A stretch of 64,000 bases of DNA from Psococerastis gibbosa (taxonomy: Eukaryota > Arthropoda > Insecta > Psocodea > Psocidae): NCBI GenBank assembly GCA_963971405.1, contig OZ020486.1, positions 36,107,419 through 36,171,418 of the forward strand, given 5' to 3'. The notes under the pieces were generated by a model. It worked only from the letters and a program-made list of their open reading frames with translations. It ran no database searches and was not told the origin of the DNA. A program made the position numbers and the translations under genes. Shown in pieces: positions 13,401-23,649 of the stretch; the stretch's first letter is position 1, and each line of letters starts with the position of its first letter.

Positions 13401-16400
13401 GCCTTGGACACGTTGTTGTCGCTTGACCCAGTGGTGGAAGGATTGGCCGACGGGGTAATTCCCGCCGTTACCAGGGACGCCCGATCGCTCATAAGCGCAA
13501 TCTTCGGGGAGGCTCCTTCCATGTCCCCATAAAAAATATCATCAAAATATTACAAATTGGCAGTTAAGGTACTATATTACATTACTGTACAAAAAACGTA
13601 CAACTTCAGGTAACCGTTGTATATGCTATATTGCTATTATTGCGAACCAAAAAGGTGTGTGCAACTTCGCCAATGAATTGAATGACCCAGTGGATGGAAA
13701 AGGTGTTAAGGAAGCAAATTTAAACCCCCCAGATTTTAGTATGAAAGAAGGCGTTATAAACCCCAATCTGTAACACATACTTGAAGGGTCCAGAATAAGA
13801 AGTTTTGGACACATAAAAATCCCCCCCCCCCCCTCTCCCCAATTGAGTTAAGTAACCCAAAGCAGAAAAAGTGGTGCTGAGCAATGATTTTTTAACGTTT
13901 TTTTAAATTTATTTTTATTATTTTTTATTCTTAGAACCAAACTTACAAAGAAATAGCGACCTAGTGGATTTTAGTCACACTAATAACGAAAACAATATTA
14001 AGCCTATGTAAACTTTAGAAAAATCGTTTAATTTTTTTAGTTTGTAATTTTTTGGAGGTAAGCCCCCCACAATATTGAATTAGCTCAAAACAGAAAAAAG
14101 GTCCCAAAATATTATGAATTTTATTAACCTACATGCCGAATTTCATGGGAATCCATTGAATTGTTTGTTCACAGTTTGCGTCCCACAAAAAGGTTAACAG
14201 TCCAGTTTTCAAGATCCTCTCTAAAGATGTTACCCTGAAAAAATGAAAATCGTCATCTTTATTACTAATAGGGCCTATATTTAGCTTCACCGGAAATTGG
14301 TCCATCGTGCAAACGTCTCTTTGACAAGTACCGGACGAATGTAGCGTGAAGGACGCGGAAACCCGAAGCTCCGTACACTGCAACCAGGAATTTCTTTAGG
14401 CTGGGTTTCCACCAACTTCTCATTGCAGAATGCACATACGTTGACGTGGTGGCAGACATTCAAGACTTAATTAATGATATCTGCTACCACGTCAACGTAT
14501 GTGCATTCTGCAATGAGAGGTCGATGGAAACCCCCCCCCCCCCCTTAGGAAGAGGCCAAGATGGCAATTGTTCCTTTGACCCAGCCACAAAGAAAACTTT
14601 TCATCAATAAAAATGAAGTGATTACTTGCCTGTACCTAGTGCCTATACATTTTTTTGCATTTCTTATTTTTGAACAACTTTATCCCCCTTTTTCCCCCGT
14701 ACCTGTGTACAGGCCTGGCTCAATATGACATTGAAAAGGTTGTTCCAGAAGAAATAGAACAAAGATCTGCTAAAAAGGTGTAGTAAAATGGCTTAAATAG
14801 AATATTTCTCTCAAAAGGCAGTGTTCGACATTGTTTGTAAGCAAATGGTTGTTTAATTATTAATTTATCGATCCACAAACAATTGCTAGGTACATCAGTA
14901 CATGATAAAGCACTAGAATCCGTGATGATAGGCCTTGGTCGAAAGCGTACTTCCTAATCAGATCAACCACGGCCTATCATCCCGGATTCTACTGCTTCAT
15001 CATGTATAATTATATTAATACCGAGGTACAATATCACTTGTCTCTTAAAGACAACTTGCATAAAAATTAAAACACAGACTACTCACCCCAGGCACTACCA
15101 ACTATTTAATAAAATCTGTGACTATAATGCACATTATCGTGTTTTAGCATAATTATTTTTCAGTGGACCGAGAAATTAATTAGTTACGCCAAAAAAAATC
15201 CGCCGTTTGTTTACAAAAAATTTGGAGCTTAAATAGGAGATAATATAATAATAATAATTGGAGAGCTGCAGGCCTGCAATCAGTTAAATTCATCAGACAA
15301 AGCGTTTTGCGATATCGTATAAAAACTACGGTAGCCTAGCTGTGTCTGCGAATTCAGTTTGCGGGTCTCCAGTATAATAATTACTGATTGGCTCATAGGT
15401 ATCTTATCAACCCATAATTTAGAAACATTACTAATTTAAAAACTCTTATTAAGGCAGTGAATTTTACGATTAAAAAAATGATTAAAACAACTTACCTTCA
15501 AACCTTTATATTGGGTATGGTTATCTTTAGTCCAGTAATTTATTGATAACAAAAAGTTGTCGCCTCACCGAGGATTTCAGTAGGTGTCTATCTACTTCTA
15601 AATTCGACACTCATTGTTAAAATTAACTTTGTATAGTTTTACGAATAAAATTAAATTAAAAATTCACAACCGGTTTCGGCTCACGCCATCGTCAAGTGCG
15701 ATTGAAAACAGATAAAACAAAAGGTATGCAAGCTAAAACAAAATAAAACTCACTGTCAGGATAACACATAGCATCGCATAAAGTAAACAATTTAAATTGA
15801 TTACGGACTCTGACTTTCACCCGATAGGTTGTTGGTTCGAGTCCCACACTGGCTACATTTTCTGGCCATGCTTCGGAGGGCATGCAAAGCAGGCGGTCCC
15901 GGGTCATCCTAGTTGAGTGTAAGAGAGGGCTTTATAGCCCTAACTCCGCTAGGTTGGCTTAGTAATAGAAACAATAAAAAGTCCTTATTTATTTATTTTA
16001 ACATTAATTTTTTATTTTCACAAAAAGGTAAATCGCATACCAATACTTTAACGAATGTATCCGTTTACCTTGTCAGTCGCCTCTGTAGATTAGTAGGTAC
16101 CCGTGTTCAGTTACGACACGTCTCCGATCGCATGGCGTGTAGAGACTCGCACAATTACAAGCACCCTACCATTTTGCCATCAAATGCGATTTATCTTAAT
16201 TAATTGTAAGTCTATTTTCGACTGGCAGAGTTCATGAATAAACTGCTGAATTCAGCCTCTTCAATTTCAGTGCCACAGGAATTGTCCATTCAAGTTTCAA
16301 GCCTTACCTTGAAAATACGCCCCTGTGGAATGAGTTCATAAACCAGACCTCATGTGATGGAGAGACCTGCATGGATGACACATTTATACAGGAGCAATCG

Positions 16401-19400
16401 ACGGCTACAATGACCACAGCGGTTCACCTGTTCAAAGAAGCCTTGCGCTCGGCGCAAAGCCAGAAATGCCGACAAGGCTCCGGGGTCTGCTCGCAGCTGG
16501 CCAATATGCCACCCGAAGAATGGAGAAATATCCTAGAAGGCGTCCAAGTTTATGTAAAAGATGAGGACGGAATTGGCATGAATAAATTGCGATTCAGAAT
16601 GATTATGCCCGACAGAGCAAAAGTATACATAGGCTATAATCCAGGAATTTTCGAGGAGGTAGGTCTTAAAAAATATAATTAAAACAATAATAATAACCTC
16701 TATGCATAAGAAGGAGGTGATTTCTGATTCTTCTTGCTCAATTTGTATTTAACAGGCTATAGTACTGTAAGATTTTACAAAATTTAACACGGAACATTGT
16801 AGTGCCGTACTACATTAAATGACTATACAACCAAAAAGTTAGTGTTTTATTAAAATTAGTTAAAAAAAACAACTATAAATAGTAAAACCCAAATAATCGT
16901 TAAAAAATTAACTTTGTCAACGAAAACCACCAGTGTTAGTACAAAACCCTGAGCACTTTCTGGGTTTCGTAGACAAAGGAAGTTAATTTTTAACGATTAT
17001 TTTTACTTTATTATAGTTGTTTTAACAAGTTTTAATAAAACACTAAGTTTTTGTTTGTTTATTAAAATGAAATACCACGAAGTCACAAGGAATTTAATAT
17101 TTTTACTAATCAAAAGTGATTCTTAAAAAAATACTATCGCTATATAATATCACTAACACTATTAACTGTAACCCATTCTTTTAAAAAACGGACATTCTAT
17201 TATATTCCCTATGATATATGCTGTAACTGCAGTCAACTATTGTAATGCTATGCTAGTGTATGCTAACCTGGTTATTTGAGATCTGACGTCATTTGCACAT
17301 TATCGTTCAGAAGACTGGGGGTGGGTGGTATATATTCGCTCGGAAGTAGAGTTCTACTTACTGACGAATTACTGTATAAGTCCAGGAACGGATTTGACTT
17401 TTGTGCGGATATAGTACTGCCCTTGTTGCGGACTTTAATAATTATTGTATGTATAGTGGGGGGGGGGGGGTGTTCACTAATAAAACCACTATTATTTTTA
17501 CATTTTTTTCACAAAATCAAAATAACCTATACTTTCTTATCCTTAACTAAAATGTTATTTTTTTTACATGTCATGTACAAAAATTTTGTTGAAGTACGCG
17601 CGCGGACACTCCACTCAGTTGCCTACTGGTAAATCCACCACTATATAAGTCGAGAATTTGTCCTACAGAGTACTCTTTGATCTCGCTAAACTTGTGGGTA
17701 AAGTCTTCTTTAACTTGTGGGATCAAACATTTCAACTTCCCTACACTTATCGAGCACTTACCCTAAATTAAACCTATGTTATTCAGTTACAAATTAAGGT
17801 CTAGTAATTAATTAATTAAGGCAACGCGAAAGGCGCACTGGGAAGATTTTCATCGGAGCAATTAGGTTAATGGTGCTGTTTGGTGCAACAAAAAACCGTC
17901 TATTTTTGAACGCACTTCAGATAATTTCGAATGTCGAGGGGAATACCGTGCGTGCATCTGCGGGGAGTCAGCGGCAAGAAAGGACAGAAATCTGCTTATT
18001 TCCCAATGTTTATTAACCTATTGTATAGTATCAGAATTGCTGTTTATAATAAAGGATACATTTTAATTATTTTATAGGCTGGCATTATAAGTGATGGGCA
18101 CTTTGCAAAACATATTAACCGGAAGATTCCTGCGGTTACAATAAGTCGGAAACAGCAATGCACAGATGACTTGATACCTATTACCACGGAGAGGCCACCA
18201 AACGTTAAGTTCATTCCAACTGCTCCTCCAACCATGGGAATTCCAATGAATATTGACATTTTGGGAATGGACGTAGACTTTGGTAAATTAGGGTAAGTCA
18301 CTTGTCACAATCCCGGCGTTTTAAAAAACTTTCTAACAGTTGATAACTGGAGATCAATTATTGAACTTGTTCATAGATAGATGTGGACCATACGTCCATA
18401 CCATAGTGTCCTTTATTGCACAAAAGTATGCTATTCTCCACAACGACAAATATTTTATTCCCTTAATAATGCAAGAATTTCCTATTGTTTATATAGATGA
18501 AAGACTATAAGTATAGTGTAGTAATTAGGCAAGATCTCTACATGTGCAGGAAAGCTTAGCAATGCAATGCAACATAAAATTGCTCTGATAATAGCCTAAT
18601 AATGCAGGAAGGACTCGTTTACAGACTTAAAGCAATTTACCAATTAAAGTTACTGTACCTAGGTATCGCGCCGTTGTGTTCTCCAGCCTTCGTACAATTT
18701 TAAACCAGGAAAGCCACCATGAAAGCTGTCAGTCACTTAGAAAGTTAATAGCTATTGACATTTGACATCCACACCCGATCAATTAAACGGGTAATGATGC
18801 AGGAGTGCAGGGTGGCGCACAATCTCGATTGTATCTGACGACTTTGCGGCCATCAATTATTGAAGTGAAACTTCTTATAGGAGAGCTTTGACCGAAATTA
18901 GAGGGAAAAAAACTGTTCTTGGCAGGATTCGAACCCACGGTCTATGCCTAACCGGGGTGTCGTCCTAAGACAACCTAAGTTATTTCTAAATCCTCCAATT
19001 TGAGGTTATCTCTTCAGCCTAAGTTAGTTTCATGTCATATACCACATAATACTGCAATATATTGAATAGAGAGCTATGAAATTCCGAGCAATAGTAAGTG
19101 TGGGACTCGAATCAATAACCTTCCGGGTGGTGGAAATCAGAGTCCGTATCACTATTCTGCATGTCCCAAACAACTTCTGGCATGTCCTGATGAATTAATT
19201 GATGAACTCAACATTTTTTCTGCAGTCCTTTAAAATTTCACTTTTCCTTCCATCGTATATCCCATTATGTTTACCTCAGTTGAAAGTGTAAGAAACTCTT
19301 TCTGAAGGAACTTTTTCTTGGTAGACATAATACGAGTATCTAGGCTCAAGACTGTTAGGGATAGCTATGACTTTTTGATTTATTGATTGAAAACATTTGA

Positions 19401-20039
19401 TGGTGGCATTTAGTGGCCATTTTTGTCAAACACTCTATCCTTAACCCGCGGGGCTTTCAGTATTTGCCAATAAAGATGCCTTCCCCACTGTGCAAAAATT
19501 TAGTTTTGCATATCCTTTTTCCCTCAACTAAAGTAAGTTGGAACGAAAGCAGTATGGCATGTGTTGTTGTCATAGTCTAGGTACCGTACCGTATTATCCT
19601 TCAGACGATAAAGAGAATCATACATTCTCCTTTTCACCGTTACTGAAATTTGATAAGAAATGTTTCCAGTTTACAGGTCACATGACTTTACTATATAATA
19701 GCCGCAAGCTCACAATATCATAATCTCTCCGTAATTTCCATCATTCCCAGAAAACCCAGACGCACATTGCATTGCAGTTTTACCTACTAGACAGAATATT
19801 TCTATTTTATTTTCAGGTTTTATGAACTCATTGCTCTGCTCACAGGAATGGTTTTGGGGATGATCGTCATCATTTTGACAATGATCTGCTGGGTATACCG
19901 CTGCTTTCGAGTTAAGAGCCAAGACACCTACTCGAGTCCATCCAGCACCTCTCTAGACTTGCCGCCCAAGCCAAGCAAGCGAGATGGCCGTAGATTTTTC
20001 AGAAGCAGTAACCGATCAATTCACACCGTTCAAGAGTGA
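7246..20039 (+). CDS. Single-pass receptor with mGluR/ANF-type ligand-binding domain
   Basis: Seven exons join in phase: 7246-7467, 8012-8271, 9224-9428, 13029-13209, 16271-16658, 18078-18292 and 19817-20039 (about 564 codons; the initiator exon is upstream and unidentified). Exon 1 here begins with a signal peptide (RRSALVLILISVSKLLAQ). About 480 residues of a type-I periplasmic-binding (Venus-flytrap) fold follow. Landmarks are RGAQQIAALQLARDIVN, KVFDTCSSAEQAV and YSSTSVEISNPE, the last close to the YASTS ligand-site motif of metabotropic glutamate receptors. One helix (LIALLTGMVLGMIVIILTMI) and a basic tail with LPPKPSKR end the protein. No cysteine-rich domain, seven-helix core, kinase or cyclase follows. 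The closest layout known to me is the natriuretic-peptide clearance receptor. The ligand is unknown; the domain call is firm, the name is not. Confidence 0.8.
7772..7925. mobile_element. MITE-A copy in receptor intron
   Basis: The left end GGGCCTATATTATGGCTATT matches the reverse complement of the right end, AATAGCCATAGTAGGCCC. The interior has GGGGTTAAAAATGTAAAC and CATTATAAAATTATCTTATT, as in the other MITE-A copies. Confidence 0.85.
8012..8271 (+). CDS. Receptor exon 'b'
   Basis: The acceptor TGTTCAG restores the codon split by the previous donor (CTT G/AA). It encodes IKVFDTCSSAEQAVKST, GLLGPDDANALRSVAKV and VFHYPHVAPAEVRSF, then YSSTSVEISNPELKAK. The last block aligns with the glutamate-site segment of metabotropic receptors. 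Donor AAG/GTAATC, phase 0. Confidence 0.85.
9015..9200 (-). repeat. SINE-1 copy with well-preserved tRNA-like head
   Basis: The minus strand at 9168-9097 folds as a tRNA. The acceptor strands GGGCTTG and CAAGCCC pair; the D-arm carries GGTCCAGCGCTTAAG; the anticodon stem is ACGCC/GGCGT around loop CCGGTTA; the T-arm has GGGTTCGAATCCCG. Loop position 33 is C, not the usual U, and two other copies exist (1408-1530, 18885-19030). It is therefore read as a SINE head, not a functional tRNA gene. It lies 24 bases before receptor exon 'c'. Confidence 0.8.
9224..9428 (+). CDS. Receptor exon 'c'
   Basis: The acceptor TATTACAG starts phase 0 with GIRELLEELNWKAFYLTF, the helix-strand pair that opens lobe 2 of Venus-flytrap domains. 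It continues through SAVLLEYEELC-like sequence (TAAVLLEYEELCVTQTV) to RLLRALQQ. Donor CAAG/GTAGGC, phase 1. Confidence 0.85.
9429..11298. other. First part of a long receptor intron, no gene seen
   Basis: AT-rich intron sequence. A C/G-rich patch with GGGCCCGGGGGCTCCCAGCC at 9685-9705 may be a worn repeat end. I see no reading frame or RNA gene. Confidence 0.45.
11299..11480. mobile_element. Fold-back MITE with about 46-bp inverted ends
   Basis: The left arm GGCGGCTATTCCACTTGTCA continues ATATTCCGTCATTT. The right arm AAATGACGGAATATTGACAA continues GTGGAATAGCCGCC. They are reverse complements over about 46 bases, with an AT-rich centre of about 85 bases and no coding capacity. Confidence 0.85.
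12000..12410 (-). mobile_element. LINE fragment, reverse transcriptase C-terminal part
   Basis: The minus strand shows IGSFVMQKRAVRIIAG-LKW, typical of the thumb after RT in CR1/Jockey-type LINEs. A stop or frame change follows, then EILTAPSMYIEAAIMHC, then HSTDNF and KGRLLFNQLPDHIKRLRSEA (frame 11990-12253). The order matches the usual QKRAIRII...GILTLPSLYI...LFNxLP series. The frame is broken at least once, so it is a dead copy within the receptor's largest intron. Confidence 0.75.
13029..13209 (+). CDS. Receptor exon 'd'
   Basis: The acceptor TTTCTAG completes the split Gly codon (G/GT). It encodes GKSNRLVLITDDAESAA, SVARTTQFLVVVRGAG and SLIANSTIIVHDT. The donor is ACAGT/GTAAGT, phase 2. 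The strand-helix rhythm fits lobe 2 of the ligand domain. Confidence 0.85.
13374..13391. repeat. (ACTT)n microsatellite
   Basis: A run of TTACTTACTTACTTACTTAA. The GC-richer 130 bases after it (ACGTGTCCGAGCCTTGGACA onward) look like an unrelated repeat remnant that I cannot assign. Confidence 0.7.
13630..14190 (-). repeat. Two worn (GTCT)n-element fragments
   Basis: At 14045-14180 the sequence TTGGAGGTAAGCCCCCCA, GAATTAGCTCAAAA and CATGCCGAATTTCATGG is the reverse complement of the right half of the dispersed element. At 13795-13870 a second, more diverged stretch (CCCCAATTGAGTTAAGTAAC) matches the same part. Both are old. Confidence 0.5.
14403..14537. mobile_element. PIF-B palindromic MITE, copy 1
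   Basis: The arms read GGCTGGGTTTCCACCAACTT then CATTGCAGAATGCACATACG and TTGACGTGGTGGCAGACATT. They are followed by a short centre (AAGACTTAATTAATGATAT) and the reverse complement of the arms. TTA flanks both sides (CTTTAGG left, CCCTTAGG right), as expected of a 3-bp target duplication. The right end has expanded into a C-run. PIF/Harbinger Tourist-like elements make TTA/TAA duplications. Confidence 0.85.
14915..15003. mobile_element. MITE-C short fold-back
   Basis: CACTAGAATCCGTGATGATA + GGCC on the left faces GGCCTATCATCCCGGATTCT on the right. The same ends (ATCCGGGCTGATAGGC / GCCCATCAGCCCGGAT) bound the longer copy at 25800-25985. Confidence 0.7.
15780..16010 (+). repeat. SINE-2 copy, full
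   Basis: It has TACGGACTCTGACTTTCACC, the B-box TTGGTTCGAGTCCC, CTGGCCATGCTTCGGAGG, GGTCCCGGGTCATCCTAG and AGGGCTTTATAGCCCTAAC. It ends in TTATTTATTTATT. This is the best copy of the family in the window. It meets a minus-strand SINE-3 a few bases later, tail to tail. Confidence 0.85.
16018..16192 (-). repeat. SINE-3 copy
   Basis: The reverse complement of GATGGCAAAATGGTAGGGTG (worn A-box head), AGTCTCTACACGCCATGCGA, CGGAGACGTGTCGTAACTG and GTTAAAGTATTGGTATGCG-type tail. The family is shared with 36305-36470, 43848-44030, 48020-48595 and 51205-51385. Confidence 0.75.
16271..16658 (+). CDS. Receptor exon 'e', largest
   Basis: The acceptor ATTTCAG completes the split Val codon. It encodes ATGIVHSSFKPYLENTPLW, cysteine pairs CDGETC and CRQGSGVC, AVHLFKEALRSAQSQK, EEWRNILEGVQVYVKD and RAKVYIGYNPGIFEE. 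Four clustered cysteines suggest disulfides in lobe 2. Donor GAG/GTAGGT, phase 0. Confidence 0.85.
16838..17046. mobile_element. Fold-back MITE with about 80-bp inverted ends
   Basis: The left arm is TTAGTGTTTTATTAAAATTA through AATCGTTAAAAAATTAACTT. The right arm is AAGTTAATTTTTAACGATTA through TTTTAATAAAACACTAA. They are nearly perfect reverse complements with a centre of about 50 bases. It lies in the intron after receptor exon 'e'. Confidence 0.85.
17050..18077. other. Receptor intron remainder, no gene seen
   Basis: AT-rich intron with a G-run at about 17458-17470 and pyrimidine tracts. Nothing coding or RNA-like was supported. Confidence 0.45.
18078..18292 (+). CDS. Receptor exon 'f': end of ligand domain and juxtamembrane stalk
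   Basis: The acceptor TTATAG starts AGIISDGHFAKHINRKIPAV. A Pro/Thr-rich stalk follows (ITTERPPNVKFIPTAPPT, MGIPMNIDILGMDVDFG). Donor GG/GTAAGT, phase 2. In class C receptors a cysteine-rich domain would come here; none is present. Confidence 0.85.
18885..19030 (-). repeat. SINE-1 copy, diverged
   Basis: The minus strand carries CCCCGGTTAGGCATAGACCG, TGGGTTCGAATCCTGCCAAG and a tail related to the 9015-9200 copy. The tRNA head is damaged near its A-box. Confidence 0.7.
19085..19175 (-). repeat. SINE-2 fragment
   Basis: The minus strand has ATACGGACTCTGATTTCCAC, CCGGAAGGTTATTGATTCGA and GTCCCACACTTACTATTG. This is the promoter half of SINE-2 without its body. Confidence 0.65.
19817..20039 (+). 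CDS. Receptor final exon: transmembrane helix and tail
   Basis: The acceptor TTTTCAG completes a Gly codon. It encodes FYELIALLTGMVLGMIVII and LTMICWVYRCFRVK (one helix followed by basic residues). The tail has YSSPSSTSLDLPPKPSKRDG and ends SIHTVQE with TGA at 20037-20039. The Pro-rich LPPKP could bind SH3 domains; that is inference. No further domain is encoded. Confidence 0.88.
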
Positions 20040-21186
20040 TCTGGTTAGATGATGCTCATCGATAACTCTCATGACAAGATGAAAAATTTCAAACTATGTT
20101 GTTGCCAAAGCAGACTCTTCGAGAGCTGTTGTGGCGAAATTCTGAGAAAATCGTCGTTAGAGTTGGTGATCGGTTGGAGCAAGAAAACAGTCTACTTCTA
20201 TTTCACTTGAGAAGATTCCTGGTTCACTTGCGTGTCATTGGCGTGTCATCTGCGTCAAGTCAGCGACATGTCAGCTATAGAAATCTGCTCAAGTAGACTC
20301 TGGGGTTTTGCACCAACCCATTTACTCCCATGACAAATTCATAGCTTCTGTGTGTACCGAGCCCAAAAACTGATTTCATGATATCGCGCATGCACGAGAA
20401 AAGTGACACATTTCTAAAAATTGACTTTTGAGATAATTCAAATTTTAGTTCTGACCATTTTTTAGTTTTTACCCGTAGTACTATCGAGGCACTTAATACT
20501 TTTGAGATGTGACAGTTTACTTGAAAGAGAAGTGTAGTTAGCACATTCCGAATTACGTCAGTATTGCCAAATCCGAAGTAGTCAAACTTGACAATGGATC
20601 AGTGACCAAACGCAATCTTATGGAGACAAATTGAACTAGATATGTGACACTACATTCATAAAATTCGCTATATTTTCCTCGACATTTTTGTATATATAAC
20701 TCAATTTTGCAATTTTTTGAAATGTGTCACTTTTCCCGTGCATGAGCGATATGGCTTTTCCTAAAGTGCCTAGGGACATCCATTTGAGACGATTCCAGAA
20801 TCAGGTTACTCCTTTCGATTACCGTTTATTGTGATTTTTGAATCGATTCGGTTTAGTCGGTATCGGTTGATACGAATCATTATTTTGTCATTAGCTTCAA
20901 CATTCAGGTGTAAATTGACGGTTAATTATGGGCCTATGATAAAATTATATTCCATTTTTTGTTGGATACGTAGATTGATTTTAAATAACGTAGGCTTAAT
21001 TATAAGAGTTGACCGAATTCCCGAAATCGGCCCATAAACAATTTTCTTTCATCTTCTTCTCAAAGCCTCACTGCCTGGACCGAAAAGGAGGAAGAATAGA
21101 GGGGATGTATGGATTTGAAAGAATAATTTACTTTTTCTCTAGTCTTCCAGTGGTGGAAGAAGGATAAAGAACGGAAAAGATGTTTA
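20040..21186. other. Receptor 3' flank, no second gene seen
   Basis: Includes the presumed 3' UTR. A region around 20380-20760 repeats the phrase 'AAAAGTGACAC...TTTCTAAAAATTG' in inverted sense (GAAATGTGTCACTTTTC at 20719). A loose fold-back of about 350 bases is possible. No polyadenylation site could be fixed. Confidence 0.4.
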
Positions 21187-21294
21187 AGGTAGGGAGGTGT
21201 AAGGTAGGGAGGTGAAAGGCAGGGAGGTGTAAGGTAGGGAGGTGAAAGGTAGGAAGGTGCAAGGTAGGGAGGTGTAAGGTAGGGAGATGTATGC
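21187..21294. repeat. 15-bp minisatellite, about 7 units
   Basis: The unit AAGGTAGGGAGGTGT is repeated about seven times with single-base variants (GAAAGGCAGGGAGG, GTGCAAGG). On the minus strand it is open in two frames, giving PTLHLPTFHLPTLHLP- and SPPYLTPPYL-type repeats. These are a side effect of a unit length divisible by three. Confidence 0.9.
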
Positions 21295-21720
21295 GTCTCA
21301 AACACATTATGCAATGTACGGAGGATATGAGTAACTTCTTCTCTCGCTTATTTTTTACCAATTTAATTTTTATTAGTATTGTGTGATATACCTGTATGCT
21401 CACTCCCCCACACTCCTCCATGTACCTCAGACATATTTAGAGACATTTTTATTATTATATTGATGGTCGGAAATAACCTATTTAATTCGACTACATGGAA
21501 GTCATCTAAAAGCGGCAGGATCAGTGGACAGTGACCGCACCAAACAAGCTTTTCTTCTTTCTGATAATTTTTTGTTTCTTTTTATATATTGTAGTGCCAT
21601 ATATTCTTTTACGCGTTATAAGCTTGCGCGTGCTTCTTAAATCAGATTTTCGTTAAACATGAGAAAATGGAATATGGAAACATCTAGCTCCTGCCAGTTA
21701 CTTTTTGTACCTCATGCTTT

Positions 21721-21887
21721 GGCCGTGCCCAGGGGGGTGGTCCATGGGGTCCGGAGCCCCCCCCCCGAAATAAATTTTTGTATGTAAACCTGTATGGTTT
21801 GAAGAATTTATCCATCAATTCATTAATAAATTACTTTAAAAAACATTTAGACCCCCCCCCCCCCGAAATTAAAACCTGGGCACAGCC
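21721..21887. mobile_element. Fold-back MITE-E (C-rich ends)
   Basis: The left end GGCCGTGCCCAGG pairs with the right end CCTGGGCACAGCC. Just inside are homopolymer blocks CCCCCCCC/GAAAT and ACCCCCCCCCCCCCGAAAT. Similar designs are at 42526-42868 and 56833-56911. It is non-coding. Confidence 0.75.
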
Positions 21888-23640
21888 TTGCCTCATGCTA
21901 TGAGTTGCGTTTTGGGTTCATTTGCAGGCCACAGAAATAGGCCATTTGTTTGTTTCGGTAAGTTGCCATTTTCTGCAGTTCAGTTTTCTGTGTCTGCTTA
22001 TAAGCAAAACTTCATTTATGTCTTGAATATACCTGTACATCGCGAATAAAAGTTGAGCTGCAATGTTTGACCTTCTCCCATCATTGTCCCTCTGAACCTA
22101 CCCCCCCCCCCCCCCCGCCTGCTTTCTACCGACAAAATAACCCTAGTGTCTCATCTAAGACACTAAAGTGGCACTTTAATTTACATAATATCACTCAAAA
22201 TCCACCTAATCGAAAGCAGTCTTAAAACTGTATTGTAACCTATCTATAGTAGGCTATATTTTATTAAGTACTTGGAAAATTGTTTCCTTTCCAGTTTTTC
22301 AAACACTTTGCACAGACAAGGGAGAATAGAAGTTGTTATAAAATACCCACATTCTGTGGGAGACATTACTTGGGGAAGCGGTATTACAAGGGCCAGATTT
22401 CAGGAACATAATTTTGATGTTATTAAATTGTTTACAATATCGGCGATTCATCGAAGAGTTTTAAACAGAATTTTTTGATAAATTTTATATCCAACCCCTC
22501 AAAGACCCATCATCAGTCATTTTAATGGACCCTTAATAAGGCTGCGCCTGCATGGCTTAATATTTATGGAAACCTCTACAATGAAACATAGTGCAAAGGT
22601 TGCATAGTGCTCAGCTTATGGTTCTATGGGTTCCGATTCCGAGTAAACTCTTTTGAACCGATGTGATTCTTCCATTTCTGGACTTGATTCCGAAATAAAG
22701 TAATTGGCCGGAATCGGACTTGAGCCTGTTAACGTCGGTCTAAATGGCATCAGTGTGCCACTATAGCCTACATTATGCAGCATACAATACGTATTATTTT
22801 CAAGAATGCCAAAATGACCTTGCGTTGGGTGATAGAGCAAGGAAGTTGGCAGAGGATTTACAGGGTACCTAACTTATGCACACATTATTAGGGAAAGTCC
22901 GCAGCCGAGGAAGGAAAAGAGACGGTCCTTACCTTGGCGTCAGTCAACAATGAATGCTGTTTCCTCCACCTCTGATTTATTGTGATGAAAATTAACAACG
23001 GTATCTGCTACATTATGAGATAAATTCATCTGATGATATCTGAAAACGGTCATAATAATAATAATTTTACGGTAGATCATTGCTTTATTACTCTTCCCTA
23101 AGATGTTCCACGAAGTCACCCGGGAAACTCTCACAAGGGTATCTACTATCATTAAAAATCATGACAGCCCCAAATCTGTACATATTTAGATGCATTTTAC
23201 ATATCTTAAAGCCTGAGATGTGGGGGACATTTAAACAAAACGGGGACACTCACACCTAGAACACGAGGCGACGGGGAGACCTTGTAGGCCAGCGCCACGC
23301 ACAGCCAAGTGTGAGCGACTGGATCCTATACTACAAGGTCTCGCCTGCCTTAGAAAACTCTCGATTGAACTGAGAGCGGCGAGAAATGCTTCTAACCTCC
23401 CTAAATTGCTTAGAAACCATCTCTTAGAGAAAGCTTTCTACACTGTCACTGAGGCACTAGCACAATGACAATGACAGAACTACCTGATTTTGACGATATT
23501 CTGACGATTTTATTTTAAACTTTACTTGTATCGTATAATTTAACGGAAAAATATATTGTATTGTACTACACCTACAACATAAAATAGCCTACAGTAATAT
23601 GAAAATTAATGTATTGTTTGATATTTTCTACCGTGACTAT
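21888..23640. other. Intergenic, one short unexplained open frame
   Basis: It holds a C-run at about 22101-22117. A 77-codon frame without Met (23235-23468 +) contains RPAPRTAKCERLDPILQG, LRKLSIELRAARNASNLP and LLRNHLLEKAFYTVTEAL. I do not recognise it; it could be a worn transposon ORF end. Confidence 0.4.
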
Positions 23641-23649
23641 ACGTGGTAC

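Noticed and set aside
21060-21421. Repeat protein with PTLHLP or SPPYLTPP units
   Set aside because: The frames are open only because the 15-bp minisatellite unit is divisible by three; two frames are open at once and neither has context.
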